64,000 nt of DNA from Fimbriimonadaceae bacterium (GTDB lineage: Bacteria; Armatimonadota; Fimbriimonadia; Fimbriimonadales; Fimbriimonadaceae): contig CP075364.1 in the NCBI GenBank assembly GCA_019454105.1, positions 1,491,362 to 1,555,361 of the forward strand, written 5' to 3'. Shown here in pieces: positions 55,353 to 63,999 of the stretch (position 1 is the stretch's first letter; every line of letters starts with the position of its first letter). The notes under the pieces were generated by a model that saw only the letters and a program-made list of their open reading frames with translations, was not told the DNA's origin and ran no database searches. The translations under genes and the position numbers were made by a program.

Positions 55353-56194
55353 TCTCAGGAGTGGCTGTCATCATCGGGGCCATGCTCGCTCCGGCCGCGC
55401 AGCAAAGCCAGGAGTGGGAGCGGACACTGCCCAACGGAACCCAGTTCCGGCTCGTCGCTGTCCGCGGGCAACTCAACGACAAGACCGTGCTTTGGGGCCC
55501 CGACGGGGGGAGCGTCTCGGCCGATTTTGAGGAAGGGATGCTGCAAAGGTTCCGTCTTCCCCCGCAGAAGGGGAGAACGCTCTTGTTCCGCGTCGTCCCT
55601 CGGGAAGGGGTGCAATTGCCAGCCGTGTTTCTGATGTCGCCGTTGTCTCCCGTTGCCCTCGGTCGGTCTTGGAGCGTCACTTCCGTCGGCCGCCCCGACG
55701 GAACGACCGTCTCTTTGCTTGCGCTCAACCTGCCCGGCGCCTCCTTGACTGGTACTGCCGACTTGGACTTGGACATACCAACGAGCTTCGAGACTGTCTT
55801 CCAATGGGACCGACGGAGTCATACGACGACCATTGGCGAGGGCCTCTACCACATGCGGCGGTCCGACCCCAAGGGCCTCTTCGACGACTCCGTCATCCCC
55901 CGGACTCCCACTGTTGATCTCTCGATCCTGACTCGAGAGCGCGCAGAAGATCTATACGTCTTTTTCGTCATGACCGATGGGCGAGAGATCCAAGCCAGCC
56001 ACAACCGGACGAAATCGGAGCCATGGAGCTTGATCCAGGTCTACCAGTTCGATGTCAAATGGAACGCGATCGAGCGCATCGAGTTGCGAATTCCCGCAAC
56101 AACGAGGTTCACGTTTAAGGGCGTTGCCATGTCTCCCGGCGCGAAGCCCACGCCGCCCGATTCCTCCTCTTGGTCGGTGCGCAAGGGCGCCTAA
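55349..56194 (+). CDS. Secreted protein of unknown family (second of a pair)
   Basis: GTG start overlapping the previous stop by four bases. A signal peptide is likely (VISGVAVIIGAMLAPAAQQ). The rest is beta-rich with Arg/Glu-rich strands (DLYVFFVMTDGREIQ and IERIELRIPATTRFTFKG). Size (281 aa) and general character resemble the upstream protein, and both have a repeated EI-E/RI-E-L-R-type ending, so a diverged paralog or partner is possible. No function can be given. A terminator hairpin follows. Confidence 0.68.
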   Translation: MISGVAVIIGAMLAPAAQQSQEWERTLPNGTQFRLVAVRGQLNDKTVLWGPDGGSVSADFEEGMLQRFRLPPQKGRTLLFRVVPREGVQLPAVFLMSPLSPVALGRSWSVTSVGRPDGTTVSLLALNLPGASLTGTADLDLDIPTSFETVFQWDRRSHTTTIGEGLYHMRRSDPKGLFDDSVIPRTPTVDLSILTRERAEDLYVFFVMTDGREIQASHNRTKSEPWSLIQVYQFDVKWNAIERIELRIPATTRFTFKGVAMSPGAKPTPPDSSSWSVRKGA

Positions 56195-56228
56195 AGCTGC
56201 CAGCCTCGGGGCTCTTTCGCTAAACCGT

Positions 56229-56260
56229 GGGCCCTCCCGGTTGGGAGGGCCCTCTTTCGC
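56229..56260 (+). terminator. Hairpin terminator after the secreted pair
   Basis: Perfect 10-bp arms GGGCCCTCCC/GGGAGGGCCC with a GGTT loop, followed by TCTTTCG. It lies 35 bases past the stop and 22 from the converging arsM stop. An 11-base direct repeat CTCTTTCGCTA occurs at 56212 and 56252. Confidence 0.72.
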
Positions 56261-56273
56261 TACCCAGAATGGC

Positions 56274-57116
56274 TCAGCCGCCGGGCTTGGTCGCCCGGAC
56301 GAAGGCGGCCATCACCCGACCGTCCACGGCCTCGCGCTCGGCTGGGCTGAGGGCTCCCAGCATTGGCCCGGCCCAAGAGCCCTCGAACTCGGCCACCCGA
56401 TAGCGGCGCGTCGGCACGATCTCCACGGACTCGAAACCCGCCTCGGCGAGCAAGCGGCGGTATTCCTCCGCCTCGAGGGCCCCGGCCACGCACCCGGCCC
56501 ACATCTCGACGCCTCGCCGCAGGGCTTCCGGCATCGCGCCCTCCACCACCACGTCCGACACCGCGAACAGCCCGCCGGGCCTGAGCACCCGGAACGCCTC
56601 GCGCAGCACCCGGCCCTTGTCGCCCGAAAGGTTGATGACACAGTTGCTGATGACCACGTCCACGCTCGCGTCGGGCAGGGGCACCGCTTCGATGTGCCCC
56701 TTCAAGAACCTCACGTTCTCCACCCCTGCCTCGGCCCGGTTCTTCTCGGCGAGGGCGAGCATCTCGTCCGTCATGTCCAGGCCATAGGCGAAACCCGTCG
56801 GCCCCACCCGCCGGGCGGATAGGATCACGTCGATCCCACCCCCGCTTCCGAGGTCTAGTACGGTCTGCCCGGGCTGGAGTTGGGCAAGGGCGGTGGGGTT
56901 GCCGCACCCAAGCGAGGCGGCGATGGCCAGTTCCGGAACCTGTCCAGACTCGCCTTCGGAATAGAGCCCCGAGGTGATGGGGTCTTCGCACCCACACCCG
57001 TCGCCGAACCCGCAGGACGCTGGATCCCCGGCCATGGCGGCCCGGGCCGCCTCGGCGTACTTCTCTTTGACGGCGCTTCGCAGGCCGTCGACGTCGCTCG
57101 GAATCGGTTTGCTCAT
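56274..57116 (-). CDS. arsM: Arsenite methyltransferase
   Basis: SAM-dependent enzyme that methylates trivalent arsenic. The SAM-binding motif is LDLGSGGGIDVILSA. Cys residues expected to bind As(III) are visible in the ASCGFGDGCGCEDP insert, SNCVINL and WAGCVAG segments. The ATG at 57116 overlaps the arsR stop by four bases; the frame extends into arsR but that is not real. 280 residues is normal. Its coupling to a metalloregulator supports arsenic as substrate. Confidence 0.93.
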   Translation of the reverse strand: MSKPIPSDVDGLRSAVKEKYAEAARAAMAGDPASCGFGDGCGCEDPITSGLYSEGESGQVPELAIAASLGCGNPTALAQLQPGQTVLDLGSGGGIDVILSARRVGPTGFAYGLDMTDEMLALAEKNRAEAGVENVRFLKGHIEAVPLPDASVDVVISNCVINLSGDKGRVLREAFRVLRPGGLFAVSDVVVEGAMPEALRRGVEMWAGCVAGALEAEEYRRLLAEAGFESVEIVPTRRYRVAEFEGSWAGPMLGALSPAEREAVDGRVMAAFVRATKPGG

Positions 57117-57472
57117 CGGTTCGTTCTCTCGGGGTCGGGGCCACAGCACGATTGGGCCGCGGCGAAGGTCTCGGCGAGCCGGGCCAGGGTGGCCCGGTCG
57201 ATGCGGCAGACGACGCGCTGGCCGCGCCTCTCGGTGGTGACCAAGCCCGCCTCGCGCAGCTCCTTGAGATGGAAGCTCAGGTTCGAGGACGGTTGCGGCG
57301 ACCCGGTGATATGGCAACAGACCTCGCCGACAGTCGGCCCGTCCGCCGGGCGCGCTCCCCCGTCGTCATCAAGGGCGACTTGAGCGCAACATTGACAAAG
57401 GAACAGGAACACGCGCGCCCGGGTCGGGTCGCCGAGCGCCTTGCAGAGCCGGGCCAGTTCGGTCGCGTCCAT
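57113..57472 (-). CDS. arsR: ArsR/SmtB-family metalloregulator
   Basis: Winged-helix repressor of about 119 residues that releases DNA on binding As(III) or similar. The HTH is in SSNLSFHLKELREAGLVTTERRG. Cys-rich sites include LCQCCAQ, EVCCHITG and a C-terminal SCCGPD, more than the three needed. It is the first gene of arsR-arsM and sits just downstream of a 28-bp palindrome that is very likely its own operator, giving autoregulation. Confidence 0.94.
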   Translation of the reverse strand: MDATELARLCKALGDPTRARVFLFLCQCCAQVALDDDGGARPADGPTVGEVCCHITGSPQPSSNLSFHLKELREAGLVTTERRGQRVVCRIDRATLARLAETFAAAQSCCGPDPERTNR

Positions 57473-57487
57473 GGGGCCATGGTATCA

Positions 57488-57515
57488 CGATATTTCGATA
57501 ACTATTGAAATATCG
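57488..57515. promoter_or_regulatory. ArsR operator palindrome
   Basis: 13-base half-sites CGATATTTCGATA and TATTGAAATATCG around an AC centre, matching at 12 of 13 positions as an inverted repeat. It begins 16 bases upstream of the arsR ATG, so it would overlap the promoter. This AT-rich palindrome stands out in a GC-rich setting and fits ArsR-family operators. Confidence 0.8.
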
Positions 57516-57576
57516 AGGCGTTTGGCCGTGGAGCGGTCGTCTCTGCCCTCGTTGGACGGGTGGACGGCGACCGGCG

Positions 57577-60500
57577 TCACCGCCAGTCGCCAATCAGCAC
57601 GAACGGAGCCCAGAAGTAGGGGTGGGCGCGGTTCTTGTCTTGCCGCAGTTTCAGCACAGCGGCGCGGAGGGCCTCGCCTTTGACACGGCCCGACGCCAGG
57701 TTCCGATAAAAGTCCACCATCAGGTCGGCGGTGCTCGCGTCGTTCACCGCCCACTGGGACACGACCTGGGTCGGGCATCCGGCCACGAAGAGCGACCAGG
57801 TCAGGCCGACCATGCCTTCGCCCGAACGCACCTCGCCACGGGCCGTGTTGCACGCCGAGAGGACGACCATCTCGGCCCGAAGGCTGAGCTGGTTGATCTC
57901 CCGGGCGGTGAGGAAGCCGTCCTCCTTGGAGCCCTGGGGCGGTTGGGCAAGGATGACGTTGCTCAAGAGCGGAGAGGCGTCGTTGACGAAGCCATGGGTG
58001 GCAAGATGGATGTAGCGGTGGTCGGGCGCAAGGGCCTTGACCCGGTCCTCTTGGGCCCCGGAGCCCACCAAGAGCGTCGCCCCCGGGAAGAGCTTCCCGA
58101 GCTCGTCCGCCTCCCGCTGGGTGCCGGGCAAGGGCACGATCGCCCCGGCCGAGGCCTCGGGGGTGTACTCGCGCGACAGCGAGTCGATGGCCCGCGAAAG
58201 CGAGTCGATCGCCCGGGAGGGGAGGTCGATCGGGCGGCTAGGCAGGTCGATGGGCCGCGATGGCTGGTCGATGGGCCGGGACGGCAAGTCGATCGGGCGC
58301 GAAGGCTGGTCGATCGGCCTCGATGGCTGGTCGATCGGGCGGCTCGGGGTGTCGATCGGCCGCTCGCCGGGCTCCAACGACAGGGCGGCGAACCGGGCCC
58401 CGGTGCCAAAGTCGGGGTTGGCGACGACGAGCAGTTCTTTCGGCACTTTCTCCCTCTTGGGGGCGGCGAGGGCGCGGGCGACCCCGGTCGCCGAATACGC
58501 ATAGGCCACCTCGTGCCGGTCGATCAGGTACTCGCCGGGGGCAGGCATCAGGACGGCAAAGGGCACGTCCCAGAGCGCGCTGTCCGGACAGACGACGATC
58601 CGCTTCTTGCCCTGGAGATGCTTGGCCACCGGGGCCAGGAGGTCAGCATAGAGACCTTGGGCCAGCTCGTCCACTTGGCCCGCGGGAGTGGCGGCCGCCT
58701 TGCGCAGAGCCGCCGCGCGCTCGCGGAGGTCAGGCAGATAGGTCTTGCGCGACGACCCGTCGATCCGCACCACGCCGCCCTCCTTCCGAAGAACCATGAC
58801 GTTGATCGCGTATTCGGACACGGCGTACTCGACCAGGGCGGTGTCGTCTGGGAGGAGCCGCCCCACCTCTTCGGCCGTGGTCGTTTCGGCCAGGCGGGCC
58901 GCTTTCAGTCCAGGACGACGGGCGTAGACCGTGTTCGTGAACTCTTCCAGCCGCCGCTCCGCCTCGCGCAGCTCTTTGGCGAGGGCTTCGTAGCGCTTCT
59001 TGGCCCCGACCTGGTTCTGGACCCCCTCTCCCAGCATCCGTGCGCCGAGCTCGTCGGCACGGGCCCGGAGCTCGCGCTCGGTCTGCCGCTCCTGGTCGGT
59101 CATGCCGGTCTCGACCACCACCCGTCCAAAGGTGAGGAGGTCGAGAAGGCCCCTGGCCTTCATCCGCTGGACGACGTCGAACGACTCGTTCGGCCGGCCC
59201 AGGCGGGTGAGCACGTCGGCGAACTGCTGGTACACCTGGGCGCGACGGCCCAGATAGCTGGCCTTCGCCTCGGTGAGGTCGCCCAGTCCGATGCGCACGG
59301 CCTCGAAACGGGTCAGGGCCTCGGTGTAGTCCTTCTCCGCCTCGGCGTACTGCTCTTGGCGGTACAAGGCTTCGGCCCGATTGGCGAGACTTGTGGCAGC
59401 GAAAGGCCGGGCGCCCTGTTCTTCATAGTCGTCGAAGGCTCTCTTGAAGAGCCTGGCCGCCCCTTCAAAGTCTCCTTCGTCGAAGGCGAGGTTGCCCAGG
59501 GAGTTCGTGACCGTGGCCGCATCCAGGGCCGCACCGGCCTCTTCGAACAATGCGGCAGCCTTATTGAGCCGTTCCCGGGCGGTGTCGAAGTCGCGGGCGT
59601 CCCGGGCCACCTCACCGAGCGACCCGAAGCACCGTGCCTGGCCGATCTTGTCGCCAAGCTCCTCATAGAGCGCGAGGGCTTCTTGGAGCCGCTGTCCGCC
59701 GAGTTCCGATTGTCCCTGACGATGGAGAACGACTCCGAGGCTCTGGAGGGCCTGAGCCGCGCCTGTCCGGTCGCCGACCAAGCGGGCCGTTTCCAAGGCG
59801 CGTTCGTAATATTTTTGAGCGACGCCCAACTGGCCGATGGACTCGCTCCAGCTGCCGAGGACGGCGAGGCGGCTGACGACGGTGCGCTGGTCGCCCATAG
59901 CCTCGGCCAAGCGAAGGGCCCGGTCGTAATAGCCGAGCGCCAGTGAAAACTGCCCGACTTCTTCGTACTCCTCGCCCAGTTTGGCCAGGGCCTCGCCCTC
60001 AAGCGGGAAGAGGTTGGCCTCGCGGGCCATGTTCGCGGCGGCCACGAGAGACTCGACCGCCCGGCGGTGGTCGCCCAGCCGCGAGCTAGCCGACCCGGCC
60101 ACGATCAAGCTGAAGGCCTCGTAAACGGTCGCCTTGGAGTCGGCGTAGACGGCCCGTGCCCGGTTGGCCCGTGCCAGGCTGTCGGCTGGGTCGGTGGCTT
60201 CGACCAGCACGGCGATCGTCAACTCCGATTCAGCCGCACCCAGCCTGTCGCCGCCTTCTGTCGAAGCCTTGAGGGCCTCCTTGAGCATGCCGAGGGCCCT
60301 GTCGGTCTGACCGAGCCGGGTCTCGATGTCCGCGGCCTCCCGAAGCACGGCGCCCTTGAGCGCCTTGTCCCCAATCTCATTGGCGGCCGTGACAGCCTCG
60401 CCCATCGCCAATCGGGCCTCGTCCAACTGGCCGGACATTCGGTGGGCCTTCGCCAGCCCGCGCGCTGCCAAGACCCGGCCGGGCCGGTCGCCTTGGCTTT

Positions 60501-60723
60501 TGGCCAAGCTCAGGGCCTCGCCGAACCTGGAGAAGGCCTCCGAAGTCTTCCCGGCGTCCAAAAGCTTTTGAGCTTCGTCGACCAACGTTCGCACGCTTTG
60601 CGACGGGGCCCGACCATCGTCGGACTGGGCGAGCGCGCCACCAGTCGGCCATGCCACAAGGCAGAGCACGACGGCTAGCGCCAGACTGATTCGACCAAGC
60701 GGGATAAACAAGCGACGACTCAT
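57577..60723 (-). CDS. Exported TPR-CHAT protein
   Basis: Signal peptide at residues about 1-33 (LALAVVLCLVAWPTGGALAQ), then around 500 residues of TPR-like helical repeats (for example ALGYYDRALRLAEAMGD, AQKYYERALETARLVGD), a coiled-coil linker, and a C-terminal CHAT (caspase-HetF-associated) domain from about residue 640. The dyad appears intact: His910 in IHLATHGFVND and Cys958 in VVLSACNTARG. CHAT proteins are caspase/separase-like peptidases, here predicted to act outside the cytoplasm. Residues 789-851 are nine heptapeptide repeats. It follows the cyclase-STAND gene by 27 bases, so one transcript is likely. Confidence 0.9.
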   Translation of the reverse strand: MSRRLFIPLGRISLALAVVLCLVAWPTGGALAQSDDGRAPSQSVRTLVDEAQKLLDAGKTSEAFSRFGEALSLAKSQGDRPGRVLAARGLAKAHRMSGQLDEARLAMGEAVTAANEIGDKALKGAVLREAADIETRLGQTDRALGMLKEALKASTEGGDRLGAAESELTIAVLVEATDPADSLARANRARAVYADSKATVYEAFSLIVAGSASSRLGDHRRAVESLVAAANMAREANLFPLEGEALAKLGEEYEEVGQFSLALGYYDRALRLAEAMGDQRTVVSRLAVLGSWSESIGQLGVAQKYYERALETARLVGDRTGAAQALQSLGVVLHRQGQSELGGQRLQEALALYEELGDKIGQARCFGSLGEVARDARDFDTARERLNKAAALFEEAGAALDAATVTNSLGNLAFDEGDFEGAARLFKRAFDDYEEQGARPFAATSLANRAEALYRQEQYAEAEKDYTEALTRFEAVRIGLGDLTEAKASYLGRRAQVYQQFADVLTRLGRPNESFDVVQRMKARGLLDLLTFGRVVVETGMTDQERQTERELRARADELGARMLGEGVQNQVGAKKRYEALAKELREAERRLEEFTNTVYARRPGLKAARLAETTTAEEVGRLLPDDTALVEYAVSEYAINVMVLRKEGGVVRIDGSSRKTYLPDLRERAAALRKAAATPAGQVDELAQGLYADLLAPVAKHLQGKKRIVVCPDSALWDVPFAVLMPAPGEYLIDRHEVAYAYSATGVARALAAPKREKVPKELLVVANPDFGTGARFAALSLEPGERPIDTPSRPIDQPSRPIDQPSRPIDLPSRPIDQPSRPIDLPSRPIDLPSRAIDSLSRAIDSLSREYTPEASAGAIVPLPGTQREADELGKLFPGATLLVGSGAQEDRVKALAPDHRYIHLATHGFVNDASPLLSNVILAQPPQGSKEDGFLTAREINQLSLRAEMVVLSACNTARGEVRSGEGMVGLTWSLFVAGCPTQVVSQWAVNDASTADLMVDFYRNLASGRVKGEALRAAVLKLRQDKNRAHPYFWAPFVLIGDWR
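58171..58359 (-). repeat. Nine tandem 21-nt repeats coding heptapeptides
   Basis: Nine in-frame units of 21 bases encode PIDTPSR, PIDQPSR (3x), PIDLPSR (3x) and AIDSLSR (2x), inside the CHAT domain between predicted strands. Units differ mainly at the fourth and fifth residues. Such arrays can change length by slippage or recombination without breaking the frame. Confidence 0.85.
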
Positions 60724-60750
60724 GGGGCCCAGTCCCGAAGTTTAGCGCTT

Positions 60751-63465
60751 TCAGGCTTGTCCGGTCGAAAATTCAAGCCCAAGGATGGCCTCGATCAAGA
60801 CTTCGACCCGAGCATTGGCCACGCGCCGGGCCGCTTCCTCTGCCTCGGCCTCCGTGAGCTTCACCACCACGTCGCCGAGCATGGACCGCACCGAGCCGAC
60901 GAGCGGCGACTGCACTTCGTCCAGCACCCGCACCGAAAGCGAGAGCGAGCGGGCGGCCAAGTGGGAGTCCCCCAGGACGTCGGCCACCTCGCCGAGATTG
61001 GCGAGGGTCGTGCCGATGCCGGATCGGCGGTCGAGCGACTGCTCGATCCGCAGCGCGTCACGGTAGCGGTCCCAAGCCTCCAGGTAGTCCTTCCGCTCAA
61101 AGGCGACGACGCCAAGGTTGTTCAGCGTCTCGGCTTCGCCGAGCGTGTCGTCCAGTTCCCTTCGAATGGCCAGGGCCTCGATCAGACGCCCGCGTGCGCG
61201 CTCCAAGTTTTCCGCCCGCTCCTCGGGCGTGCTTCCGGGGTCGCGCCGGGCCAGGACGCCGAGATTATTGAGGACGATCGCACTTCCAAGCCGGTCGCCT
61301 GTCTCTTGAAACAGACCGAGAGCCCTCATGAACCGGCTTTCGGCATCGCCGAACTCGCGCTGGCCCATCATGACCTGGCCGAGCAGGTTCTCGGTCATGG
61401 CTGTGCCCGCTTGGTCGCCGTGGGCTTCGAACTGGGCCAGAGCCTCTTTCGCAAGGGCCGCCGCTTGTTCCGACTCGCCCATGTCCTGGTGGAGACCGGC
61501 CCGTTCGTACTGGAGACGGGCCAGAAGGAGCGGCTCGGCCCAAGGTCGGGCCAAAAGGGCGGTCAGGCCCACTTCCACAGCGCGCTCCGCCTCTTTCAGG
61601 AAGCCCCGATGCTCGAAGAGCAGCCCGAGCGTCCAAGCGAGCCGGGCCGTCGGGGCCGCCTCGGGGCCGTCTTTGGCCGCTTCCAGGGCCAGCCAGAGAT
61701 TGTCCTGTTCGGGCTCCAGCCGTCCCAGCCACTCCTGGCGCTGCGGGCCCCTCGTCCAAGAGCCGGAGCGCTCGGCGAGCGACGCGAACCACTCCAGGTG
61801 CTTGGCGCTCGTCTCGGCCCTTTCGCCGCACTCGTCCAGCTTCTCGGAGGCGTACCCTTTCACCGTCTCGAGCAACCGGTACCGCTCGCGTCCCCAATCC
61901 GAGTCAAAGTTGACGAGGCTTTTGTCGACAAGCGACGTCAGCAGGTCGAGCACTTCCCAGTCTTCGACCTCCGGCCCAACGACCACGCGTTCGGCCGCCT
62001 CGAGCGTCCATCCGCCAGCGAACGCGGAAAGCCGCCGAAGAACCGCCCTCTCGGGGTCGGTCAACAGCCCATAGCTCCAGTCGACCAACGCCTTGAGGGT
62101 CTGCTGGCGCGGCATGGCCGTGCGCGACCCGCCTGTCAGGAGCCTGAACCGGTCGTTCAATCGGGACGAGATCTGGTCGATCGACATCGAGCGCACCCGG
62201 GCGGCGGCCAGCTCGATGGCGAGGGGGATGCCGTCCAGTTGCCAACAGACGCTCGCCAGGGCCTTGCAGTCCTCGGGAGCGATCGTGAACGAAGGGACGG
62301 TCAGGCGAGCGCGGTCGACGAAGAGCCGCACCGACTCGAACTCCTCGAGCTCACCGGGGGTGTAACGACGTTTCGGGTCCGGCAGCGAGAGGGACGGCAC
62401 GCGGAAGGTGGCCTCGCCCGGGATGTTCAGCGGCTCCCGGCTCGTGGCCATGACCTTGACGTCCGGGCACGACCGCAAGAGAGCTTCGATCAGATGGGCG
62501 CACCCAGCAAGAAGGTGCTCGCAGTTGTCGAGAACGAGAAGCTGGGTCTTCCGCCCAAGGCTCGCCACCAAAGCCTGGGTGATCGATTGGCCCGGCTCTT
62601 CTCGGATCCCTTGGACGGCGGCGACCTCCGCTGGCACCAGGCCTGGATCGCTCACGGCGGCCAGATCCACGAACCAGACGCCGTCTTTGAACTGATCGGC
62701 CTGTTCGGACGCAGCCTGCACCGCGAGCCGCGTCTTGCCGCTCCCTCCGCTGCCGGTCAAGGTCACGATCCGGTTGGCGACGAGCAGGCCCGAGACCCGC
62801 TCAAGTTCCTTTCTTCGCCCGACGAACGTCGTCAGTTGGGCGGGAAGATTGTTACGGGCCGCCGCTCCTTCGATGGAGCGGAGCGGTGGGAACTCGTTCG
62901 GCAGGCCGGGGCAGACGACTTGATAGACCCGCTCGGGGGAGGCCAGGTCCTTGAGCCGGACGACGCCGAGATCCTCGATGCGGAATCCGAGGTCGGTACC
63001 CTCGGTCAACGACGCGCGCACCGTTTCGGAGAGCACGGTCTGGCCGCCATGGGCCACGCCCAAGAGGCGCGCGACGCGGTTGAGGGTCGGGCCGAAGTAG
63101 TCTTGGTCGCGCTCGACGGCCGGGCCGGTGTGCACGGACATGCGGACTTTGATCGGGGTTTGAGCCGGCCACGGCTCTTGGTGGAGCGCGGTCTGGGCAG
63201 CGGCCGTGGCCCGGAGAGCTTCGATCCCGCTCGCAAAGGTCGCGCAGAAGGCGTCGCCGATCGTCTTGAAGACCTGGCCGGAGCAGGACTCGATGGCCTG
63301 GCGCATGATCTCGTCGTGCCGTGCCAGAGTGGTGCGCATGACCTCTGGGTAGGCTTCCCAAAGCCGGGTGCTGCCTTCGATGTCGGTGAAGAGGAAGGTG
63401 AAGACCCTGGGGGCCGCTCCGCCCGCTTCAGCTGGCGGGCCCGGTTCTGTCTGAGCCCCCGTCAC
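60751..63465 (-). CDS. Class III cyclase-STAND ATPase-TPR protein
   Basis: N-terminal class III nucleotidyl cyclase domain (residues about 18-185): metal Asp28 in FLFTDIEGST, Asp71 in KTIGDAF, base-contact Lys67, and transition-state Asn129/Arg133 in TLNRVARL, so it looks catalytically complete. A STAND/NB-ARC ATPase follows, with Walker A GSGGSGKT (238-245), Walker B LLVLDN (309-314) and a winged-helix region (WQLDGIPLAIELAAARVRS). About 400 C-terminal residues are TPR-like. Such proteins are usually intracellular sensors or regulators. No signal peptide is seen. It lies between the phosphoesterase and the CHAT gene on one strand. Confidence 0.92.
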   Translation of the reverse strand: MTGAQTEPGPPAEAGGAAPRVFTFLFTDIEGSTRLWEAYPEVMRTTLARHDEIMRQAIESCSGQVFKTIGDAFCATFASGIEALRATAAAQTALHQEPWPAQTPIKVRMSVHTGPAVERDQDYFGPTLNRVARLLGVAHGGQTVLSETVRASLTEGTDLGFRIEDLGVVRLKDLASPERVYQVVCPGLPNEFPPLRSIEGAAARNNLPAQLTTFVGRRKELERVSGLLVANRIVTLTGSGGSGKTRLAVQAASEQADQFKDGVWFVDLAAVSDPGLVPAEVAAVQGIREEPGQSITQALVASLGRKTQLLVLDNCEHLLAGCAHLIEALLRSCPDVKVMATSREPLNIPGEATFRVPSLSLPDPKRRYTPGELEEFESVRLFVDRARLTVPSFTIAPEDCKALASVCWQLDGIPLAIELAAARVRSMSIDQISSRLNDRFRLLTGGSRTAMPRQQTLKALVDWSYGLLTDPERAVLRRLSAFAGGWTLEAAERVVVGPEVEDWEVLDLLTSLVDKSLVNFDSDWGRERYRLLETVKGYASEKLDECGERAETSAKHLEWFASLAERSGSWTRGPQRQEWLGRLEPEQDNLWLALEAAKDGPEAAPTARLAWTLGLLFEHRGFLKEAERAVEVGLTALLARPWAEPLLLARLQYERAGLHQDMGESEQAAALAKEALAQFEAHGDQAGTAMTENLLGQVMMGQREFGDAESRFMRALGLFQETGDRLGSAIVLNNLGVLARRDPGSTPEERAENLERARGRLIEALAIRRELDDTLGEAETLNNLGVVAFERKDYLEAWDRYRDALRIEQSLDRRSGIGTTLANLGEVADVLGDSHLAARSLSLSVRVLDEVQSPLVGSVRSMLGDVVVKLTEAEAEEAARRVANARVEVLIEAILGLEFSTGQA

Positions 63466-63504
63466 GCAGAAATCATACCGTCAGGGCCGCCTCGCAAAAG
63501 GGGT

Positions 63505-63999
63505 TCAGAGACCCTCTTTTTGAGTCGGAAACCGCGAATCCTCTAACGTCTTGCTGAAGTAGGCGTTGTCGCGCTGGCCCGCAGGGAGGACGACCCGGGT
63601 CGAGAATCGGCCCTGGTCGAGGTCGCAGTCCAAGAGGCGCCCGCCACGCTGCCAGTCGCCGTAGCCCGCCCAGCCGCTCACGCGGCCATAAATCAGGTGG
63701 ACACCCTGATGGTCGCCGAGGTAGTCGTTCACGTGGTCGTGTCCGCAGAGCACGGCCCGCACCCGGCCCGAGTCGCGGTAACGGCGGAACACCTCGCCGG
63801 TGTCCGTCTCATAGCAGACGTCCTCGCCCTTGCGCCCGACGGTGCCGCCTGCTTGACGCATGGTGTGGAAGTCGAGGTCCGGCTCGTGCTCCTCGATGAG
63901 GGCGCGGAGGGTGGCGGCAGTCCGCTTGTCCTTCTCGGCGTCGGCCTCGTTCGGGCGCCCGAAGTGGGTGTCGGTGACCTGCAGGATACGGAACCGGCC
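63505..63999 (-). CDS. Calcineurin-like metallophosphoesterase, partial and apparently internally deleted
   Basis: The frame is open from the right window edge through to the stop at 63505. Visible in order: RILQVTDTHFG (metal site I), then only about 75 residues later AVLCGHDHVNDYLGD (the GHxH site). The GDxxD and GNHE motifs that normally separate these by about 150-200 residues are absent. The protein jumps from EEHEPDL straight into DFHTMRQAGGTVGRKG, a segment normally found late in the fold. The junction is in frame. It is followed, 39 bases on, by the cyclase-STAND gene on the same strand, suggesting cotranscription. Confidence 0.72.
   Translation of the reverse strand, partial: GRFRILQVTDTHFGRPNEADAEKDKRTAATLRALIEEHEPDLDFHTMRQAGGTVGRKGEDVCYETDTGEVFRRYRDSGRVRAVLCGHDHVNDYLGDHQGVHLIYGRVSGWAGYGDWQRGGRLLDCDLDQGRFSTRVVLPAGQRDNAYFSKTLEDSRFPTQKEGL

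Noticed and set aside
58171-58359. Possible CRISPR array
   Set aside because: Units are contiguous 21-mers without spacers, in frame within a protein, and no cas genes are present.
57505-59946. Long plus-strand reading frame opposite the TPR-CHAT gene
   Set aside because: It is the complement of a clear TPR-CHAT coding sequence, has no family resemblance, and arises from high-GC codon bias.
60757-63546. Long plus-strand reading frame opposite the cyclase-STAND gene
   Set aside because: It is antisense to a gene with intact cyclase, Walker A and Walker B motifs; the antisense product is arginine/proline-biased and unrecognisable.
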